Shown here: piece by piece, positions 58,167-64,000 of the stretch | How the letters are laid out: each line of letters begins with the position of its first letter | How positions within the stretch are numbered: the stretch's first letter is position 1 | Assembly (NCBI GenBank): GCA_029204045.2 | Contig: CM055063.1 | Span: 32,040,810 to 32,104,809 of the forward strand | Length of the DNA stretch: 64,000 bases | Direction: 5' to 3' | DNA from: Tillandsia leiboldiana | Taxonomy: Eukaryota; Streptophyta; Magnoliopsida; Poales; Bromeliaceae | Notes under the pieces: generated by a model | The model's database searches: none | Told to the model about the DNA's origin: nothing | Seen by the model: only the letters and a program-made list of their open reading frames with translations | Made by a program: the position numbers and the translations under genes

Positions 58167-61091
58167 TGTCACACCCCAGGGTTTTAAACACGCGGAAGGG
58201 TAGCCACCGATCCTCCCAAAATTTTACATATATATATATTTTTTTTGTTTCCTCTTCCCCGGCGCGTGCCCAGGACCGCCGCATATACAAATTCACTCTG
58301 CAAACTGGCAGAGTCTCCTTTGTATATGCACGGCGTCCTGACTACAAAATCCATTCCATTCAACCTTTAACCACATTAGATCGAGTCTCAAACACATACA
58401 ACAGTCATTAAACACATACCACCATTTTACCACAAGTAATAAGGGGCCGACTGTTTTTGAAAGGATAAAACCACAGGGTTTTGAAAGCGGTGTCCACCCA
58501 ACACCAAGATTTTATAAAACCAGTTTCGAAATCACATAAATCCACAGAATTTGAAAACGGCACCCACACGGCGCCAGGTTTTATAAAGCCATTTTCGAAA
58601 TCACATAAATCCACAGAGTTTGAAAACGGTGCCCACACGACACCCATATTTTTAAAACGGTTTTCGCAACAGTCTTCTTGTTTCTTGTTTGTAGTTTGAA
58701 AACGGCCAAGTAAAGAAATAAGAACGACATTTATTCAAAAAGTTATACCAATAGCCTAACATCCACATCGACCCCACGGGGGTATCGCAATCCACATCTA
58801 GCTACCATGAGTAATAAAATGAACAATGAAGGTATAATAAACAGTATCTGTAGCCTCTAAGGGCCAGAAGATCGCTCACGCGGCCTCACCAACGCCCTAG
58901 CACTCGCCCCTGGACGAACCTGTCACGGAGTGGGAAGTCAGTGACCAGAAATACTAATAAAGCAATAAGGGCTGAAGTAAGCAAACCACTGTAAAACCAG
59001 AGCAACCGCCCTCCTCAACGTGCAACCAATAGTGAAAAACCCTGCACAATCCAAACTCGGGCACCTGCCCCGGCAACCACACCGAGCACCTATCTCGGTA
59101 CGTCGTACCGAGCACCAGCCCCAGCACGACCTCGAGCACCCTCCTCAGCACCGCTCACACCCCCCACCTATGGGGGCCCCCATTACGTCACCCACACGTG
59201 GGGTACACGGGTCAACGTACCACTTTTCCGGAAAAGCACACCCTCGCGGTGGCCAAACCGCTGGTGTGCGTGTAGCACTCTCGAGCCTCATGACTAAGTA
59301 TATATATATATACATATATTAACTTAAACAGGGTTAGCACGGAAACAAGCAATTATTTTAACCTTCCCTTTGCCCAAACATACTGGTGTGCGTGTAGCAC
59401 TCTCAAGCCTCATGAGTAAGTATATATATATATACATATATTAACTTAAACAGGGTTAGCACGGAAACAAACAATTATTTTAACCTTCACTTTGCCCAAA
59501 CATGCAATTGCTATAATCTACACCGTTCCCCATTTAACCCGGGAAATGTACCCACCTTGTGTAACGACCGGCGTTCAACCCGTCCGCGACAGCGCGCCCG
59601 CCGAGCTTACGACGTCCCGCGCCCCTGAAGGAACAAAAGTGTGCTAAGACTAGATGACTAACGCCGAACGTCGGCTAAAACATTAAAAACGGACAACCCG
59701 ACGCGATCCCAAGATTCCGCACAGCGAAGATCCCCTCACGGCAGCGACCCGTGCGGCGCGCACAACTCCGGCGAAAGGCCCAGCGCGGCCCCAACCCGCG
59801 TGGCGCGGCTCGACTACGGGCGGTCCCGCGCGGCGGCCCTGCCGCGCGGCGCGCAGCCTGCAGGCAGCCCCGCGCGGCGCCCTGCCGCGCGGCGCGCTGC
59901 CTGCGGGCAGCCCCGCACGGCGGTCACTGCCGCGCGGCGCGCGGCCAGCAGGCAGCTCGCGCGGCCCCTGCCCGCGCGGCGCTCCTGCGGGCAGCCCCGC
60001 GCGGCGGCCGGTGCCGCGCGGCGCGCTGCCTGTAGGCAGCCCCGCGCGGCGGCCGCTGCCGCGCGGCGCGCTGCCTGGTGGCAGCCCGCGCGGCCCCAGC
60101 CCGCGCGGCGCTCCTGCGGGCAGCCCCACGCGGCGGCCCCTGCCGCGCGACGCGCTGCCTGCAGGCAGCCCGCGCGACGCTCCTGCGGGCAGCCCCGCGC
60201 GGCGGCCCCTGCCGCGCGGCGCGCAGCCTGGAGGTAGCCCACGCGGCACCAACCCGCGCGGCGCTCCTGCGGGCAGCCCCACGCGGCGGCCCCTGCCGCG
60301 CGGTGCACCGCCTGCAGGCAGCCCGCGCGGCGTTCCTGCGGGCAGCCCCGCGCGGTGGCCCCTGCCGCGCGGCGCGCTGCCTGCAGGCAGCCCGCGCGGC
60401 GCTCCTGCGGGCAGCCCCGCCCGGCGGCTCCAAAAACTGCAGCGGCGACGGCGCTTTCCCCCGCAACGGTACGATCCCCCCCCCCCCCCCCGCGATTGCG
60501 TAAAACAAGATCTCTATACAAAGCGAAGACGCTCACCTGCGATCCGCTGGAGGAAAAGGAAGGAGAGGATCGTCCTGCCGTTTCTCGTTCGATCCCGCAA
60601 AAAAAAATGAGAAATAATCTCCTTTTCCTCTCCCCGTCTCACCGCCAGGAGTTCTGCAACCGACGCCTTGGAGCGAGAGCGAAAAAGGGTTGGGTTCCTT
60701 TTTCCTCTTTCATAACGCGCCCGCGTCTGCCGTAGCAAAGGAGGAACTCAGATAGGCGGACGATAAAAAAAAACCAAATCCCCCGGATCATGACTTAACC
60801 CAATCGAGATCCAACAAAAGGTCCTGGTTACCTCGAAAGACGTGCAGGTCGCCAGCACGTCAACTGGTGCGTCCAAATCGATCGCAACCTTCAAAATTCG
60901 ATTCCGGGAGATCCCGGGGTCTGAATTTGAATCCGATCGCGCCACCGTTCCCCGTTTCGCGAGCTCTAGCACCTAAAAATACCCGTTAGCCCCGATGGAC
61001 TGCCCAGAAATAATTGAATTAATAACCCCCCGCCGGACCACTAAAAGTAAAGTAAATTTTAAATTTCCAAAATAAAAGGGCGGGTATTACA
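58167..61091 (-). repeat. Solo LTR V, copy 2, uninterrupted
   Basis: 2925 bp from GTCACACCCC-type end (left) to TGTAATACCC start (right, minus strand), flanked by GACGT at 58162-58166 and 61092-61096. It carries the ~70-bp triplet, the ~122-bp duplication and the full GC-rich minisatellite, and has the empty W target CGCGC at 60349-60353. Confidence 0.9.
59750..60430. repeat. GC-rich minisatellite in LTR V, copy 2
   Basis: Uninterrupted version of the array at 39540-40121 plus 49786-49865, with unit-number and sequence differences. Followed by a C-tract at about 60476-60491. Confidence 0.85.
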
Positions 61092-61398
61092 GACGTCGTG
61101 GATTCGACGTTGAATGTCGTGGATTCGGCGTTGGGACGCAAATCGTGGATTCGAGGAGCGTTCGGAGCGAGCGGAGAAGATCAACTAGGAGCGTATGAAA
61201 AAGGTTGAGTCGTAGGGTTACGGTAAATCACCTTGTACGTGTTTAATCTTAGTGGATTTCTCCGTGTTATCGGTCCCGTAGTTTTTTACTCCTGTGATGC
61301 AGTTTTCCACATAAAATCTTGCGTACTTATTTATTTTCCGCATTGGATTATTTTTTTTTTACGCAATGATTTGCTGTGTTATTTATTTTCACCTATTC

Positions 61399-61436
<38 letters not shown>

Positions 61437-61482
61437 TAGGTAGTTTTTCCTCTATTCAGATCCATATTATTCATAACCCACA
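61092..61482 (+). repeat. Copia LTR, right part, copy 2, with a 35-base C-tract
   Basis: Equivalent of 50525-50904; ends CATAACCCACA at 61482. The C-tract runs from 61400 to 61434, against 18 in copy 1 and 6 in the minus-strand copia. Confidence 0.88.
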
Positions 61483-61484
61483 AG

Positions 61485-61496
61485 TGGTATCAGAGC
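61485..61496 (+). other. Copia primer binding site, copy 2
   Basis: TGGTATCAGAGC two bases after the LTR end. Confidence 0.9.
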
Positions 61497-61515
61497 GGGA
61501 ATAGGGTTGTAAACA

Positions 61516-63473
61516 ATGGTTGAAGGTGGAAACATCAATAGACCACCGTTCTTCGATGGAACAAATTATGCATATTAGAAAGTATGCATGAGAGCATTCT
61601 TGATTTCCATCGATGAGCGGGTTTGGCAATCAATTGAGTTTGGATGGACAAATCCTACTGAGATTATTACTGATGTTCGCACTATCAAACCTAGGTCGAA
61701 GTGGACTAAAGAAGAAATTGATGCATCTTCTTACAACGGCAAAGGAATTAACGCCTAATTTAATGCTTTGTCGCAAACTGAGTTTTCTCGCGTCTCGGCA
61801 TGTGAGACTGCGAAAGAAATCTGGGATACTCTACAAGTTACACATGAGGGAACAAGTTTAGTGAAGATTCAAAAACTGCAAATGCTTACGAGCAAATTTG
61901 ACTCTATTTTTATGGCAGAAAATGAATCTTTCACAGAATATTATACACGATTGCAAGATATCGTTAATACATGTGCTAACTTGGGAGAGAAAATTTCAGA
62001 ATCTAAAGTTGTAAGAAAGATTTTGAGAACTCTTCCGGAAAGATTTCGCCCTAAGGTTGCAGCCATTGAAACAGTAAAACATCCGGACGAAATCAAAGTA
62101 GAAGAATTAGTTGGTGCACTTCAAACTTATGAAATGACATTTCCTACTAACTATTCTTCTGGAAAGCCTTCCTCTTCTTCTAAGTCTTCAGGTTTTGCAT
62201 TGAAATCAACAAAAGAAGAAGACGCGGATTCATCCTCTTCAGACGCTGATGATAATCTATCCATGGAGGATTTCGAGAAACAACTTACACTCTTGATGAG
62301 AAAATTTCGCCGAAGCTTTCGAAGGGGAAATTTAAGTAAATCCTCATCCTTCGTTAAGTCCAAGAAAGGCAAGAATCTTCAAGCTTTAAGTCAAGAAAGC
62401 AAGAGGGTTCTTCAATGGACAAGAAAAACTCTGAGGGACAAATCCAATGCTTCAAATGCCGAGGTTATGGCCATATCTCAACGGAGTGTCCCAATAAGAA
62501 TCCGTCAAAGAAGAAGGCTATGCAAGCCATCACATGGGATGACACTTCCACTTCTGATGAGCCATCTTCCTGTGATGAGGATAACAACACCACAGCATTC
62601 CACGCGTCCACAACTTCACATGTACAACTTCACCTTACATGTGCTTTTCAGCGACTTCCTCTGGTTCATTATCCAACTCCTCCTTAAATGAAAAGAATGC
62701 AACGGATGAAGAACCGAGCGATTCTGAAGGTGAAGACTTTGCTTTTGCCTACTATAAATTATTAAAGGATTCAAAAAAATTGGCAAAGCAAAACAAAAGT
62801 TTGAGAAGAAGATTGTGGGATCTTGAAGAACAATCTAAAAAGGCAACTTCTCTCTCAAACGCTCTTGAAGAGGAAAGGGATAACTTGGTCAAAATAAATG
62901 TTTCCTTTCGAGAGAAGAACGAGCAATTCGAGAAGAAAAATATCAAATTGGTGGATAATGTAAATCACTTCTCAAAGCTCTATTCCGAGGCTCAATAAGA
63001 AAAATTGGAGATGATAAAGACCATACTCCAACTTAAGGAAGATTTGAAGCGATTCTCTTCTGGAAGGAGCAAGTTGGACAAGTTGCTTGGTCTCGGCCAA
63101 ACGAATCGGTTGGGTCTAGGATACACTCGAACCGGTGAGGATCCAAGTTCGAGCGGTACAAAGTTTGTGCCCCAGTCGGTTTCTCCTCCTCCGACGAAAA
63201 TCACTGCATCCAACGTTAACAAGCCTACCTCATCTACTTCGGGTTCAACTTGCACAAAGGTATGTTTTCGTTGTAGTTTTACAGGGCACATAAGACGGAA
63301 TTGTAAGAATGGAGCCACGCGATCAAATCAAGCGCTTCTTGCAACAACTACCATCAAGAACAAAGACCGGAATTCAAGAAGAAATCAACCAAAGGTCAAG
63401 AACAATGGTAGTACACCCCACAAGACGACATCATTATGGATTCCAAAGGAAAGTGATCAACCGAACAAGACGC
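61516..63473 (+). pseudogene. gag: Copia gag, copy 2 (stops and frameshifts)
   Basis: Begins at the ATG at 61516 and follows the 17152-19173 gag throughout. Defects: TAG for the Trp of YAYWK (near 61575), TAA at GINA*FNA (near 61757, shared with copy 1), and frameshifts near 62380 and 62640 that move the reading between frames. The first zinc knuckle (CFKCRGYGHISTEC) is at about 62448-62490. The charged coiled-coil-like part is at about 62740-63060, with a stop at 62996-62998. The second knuckle (CFRCSFTGHIRRNC) is at about 63263-63304. A W-family LTR ends the sequence at 63473. Confidence 0.9.
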
Positions 63474-64000
63474 TGTCACGCCCCGAGTTTCAAAATCAGT
63501 GTCCAAAATTTTTTTTTTTTTCCTTTTAAAATCAGAGTCGCAAAAACGGCCAAGGCAATGACAGACCGCCACATATATAGAAGAGTCCCAATCCCCCTTT
63601 GGGATTGAGCCTTTTCTATATATGCACGGCTAGCTTGGCAACAAACATCAGAGTACTAACTACGTAACAACTAGAAATAATTATTACAATTTGACTTCCA
63701 ATATGTCTACAATTGAATTACATATTACCACTCTTTTCTTTATCATCAAATAACACAAGAACTGTTCGGCTGTCAGGGTCAACCTCTAACTCGATACCTC
63801 ACCAACTTGTCCCGACATCCCAGCACCCGCTCGACCTGAAAAATGGTCACCCAGGGGGTGTGAGATACACTGTACATGTATCCCAGTGGGCACGACGAGC
63901 CGAGAAATAGCAAATCGTACCTACTGGTATAGGATACTAGAGGATAGTAATAATCACATGTTAGGTAAAGCAGATATATCTTTGGAGCTGTAACTTAAAA
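63474..64000 (-). repeat. W-family LTR, partial (runs off the window)
   Basis: Starts TGTCACGCCCC, the reverse complement of the W LTR end, and follows the W LTR (TATATAGAAGAGTCCCAATC, CTATATATGCACGGCT, CACCCGCTCGACCTGAAAAA) with clear divergence. It is inserted in copia gag; GACGC precedes it. It is a different, older insertion than 40122-49785. Confidence 0.88.

Overview
The window is plant nuclear DNA made almost entirely of nested LTR retrotransposons. Evidence: Ty1/copia gag and pol reading frames of the plant Sirevirus type, several Ty3/gypsy-type LTR families of 2.9-4.7 kb, initiator-Met-tRNA primer binding sites, and a 5S-bearing terminal-repeat miniature (Cassandra type), a group known only from vascular plants. 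I see no host gene, no tRNA gene and no functional rRNA gene. I cannot name the species.

Layout. (1) 1-3545: the last bases of a gypsy pol and its 3' LTR (family X). (2) 3546-3594 and 33567-37759: one LTR of family Z, interrupted by a 30-kb composite of a third family (LARD-like, 3595-33561) flanked by a 5-bp target duplication CAGTG, and by an 865-bp chimeric Cassandra insertion flanked by TCTTA. (3) The 30-kb composite runs LTR1 - internal A - LTR2 - minus-strand copia fragment - 10-N gap - internal B (left-truncated) - LTR3 - internal C - LTR4. The three internals carry the same decayed gypsy pol, so this is a non-autonomous family moved in trans. (4) 37760-51371: a copia LTR and the start of its gag (family U). 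The LTR carries a solo gypsy-type LTR (family V, TSD GACGT), which in turn carries a complete minus-strand element (family W, 40122-49785, TSD CGCGC) with two 4702-bp LTRs and an internal region of only 260 bp. (5) 51382-61949: a second copy of X-Z-U-V, about 10.5 kb, without the LARD composite and without W, so it preserves the empty site of each. (6) 61950-63473: more of the copia gag pseudogene, ended by another W-family LTR that runs off the window.

How the parts relate. X and LARD share their LTR start (TGTGAGGACCTG), polypurine tract and pol tail (FEDETF), so X-type elements are candidate helpers for LARD. LARD, X, Z, V, W and Cassandra LTRs all end in close variants of GGGGCGTGACA. Relative order read from nesting: copia U, then Z, X, V and the Cassandra chimera; then the tandem duplication; then LARD and W, both into the first copy only. 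The only long open frames with clear function are the copia gag and pol of 15012-19173, and that element lacks its protease region, has a premature stop and is cut within RNase H. The most unusual object is W: very large LTRs around an internal region reduced to the primer site and the last codons of pol.
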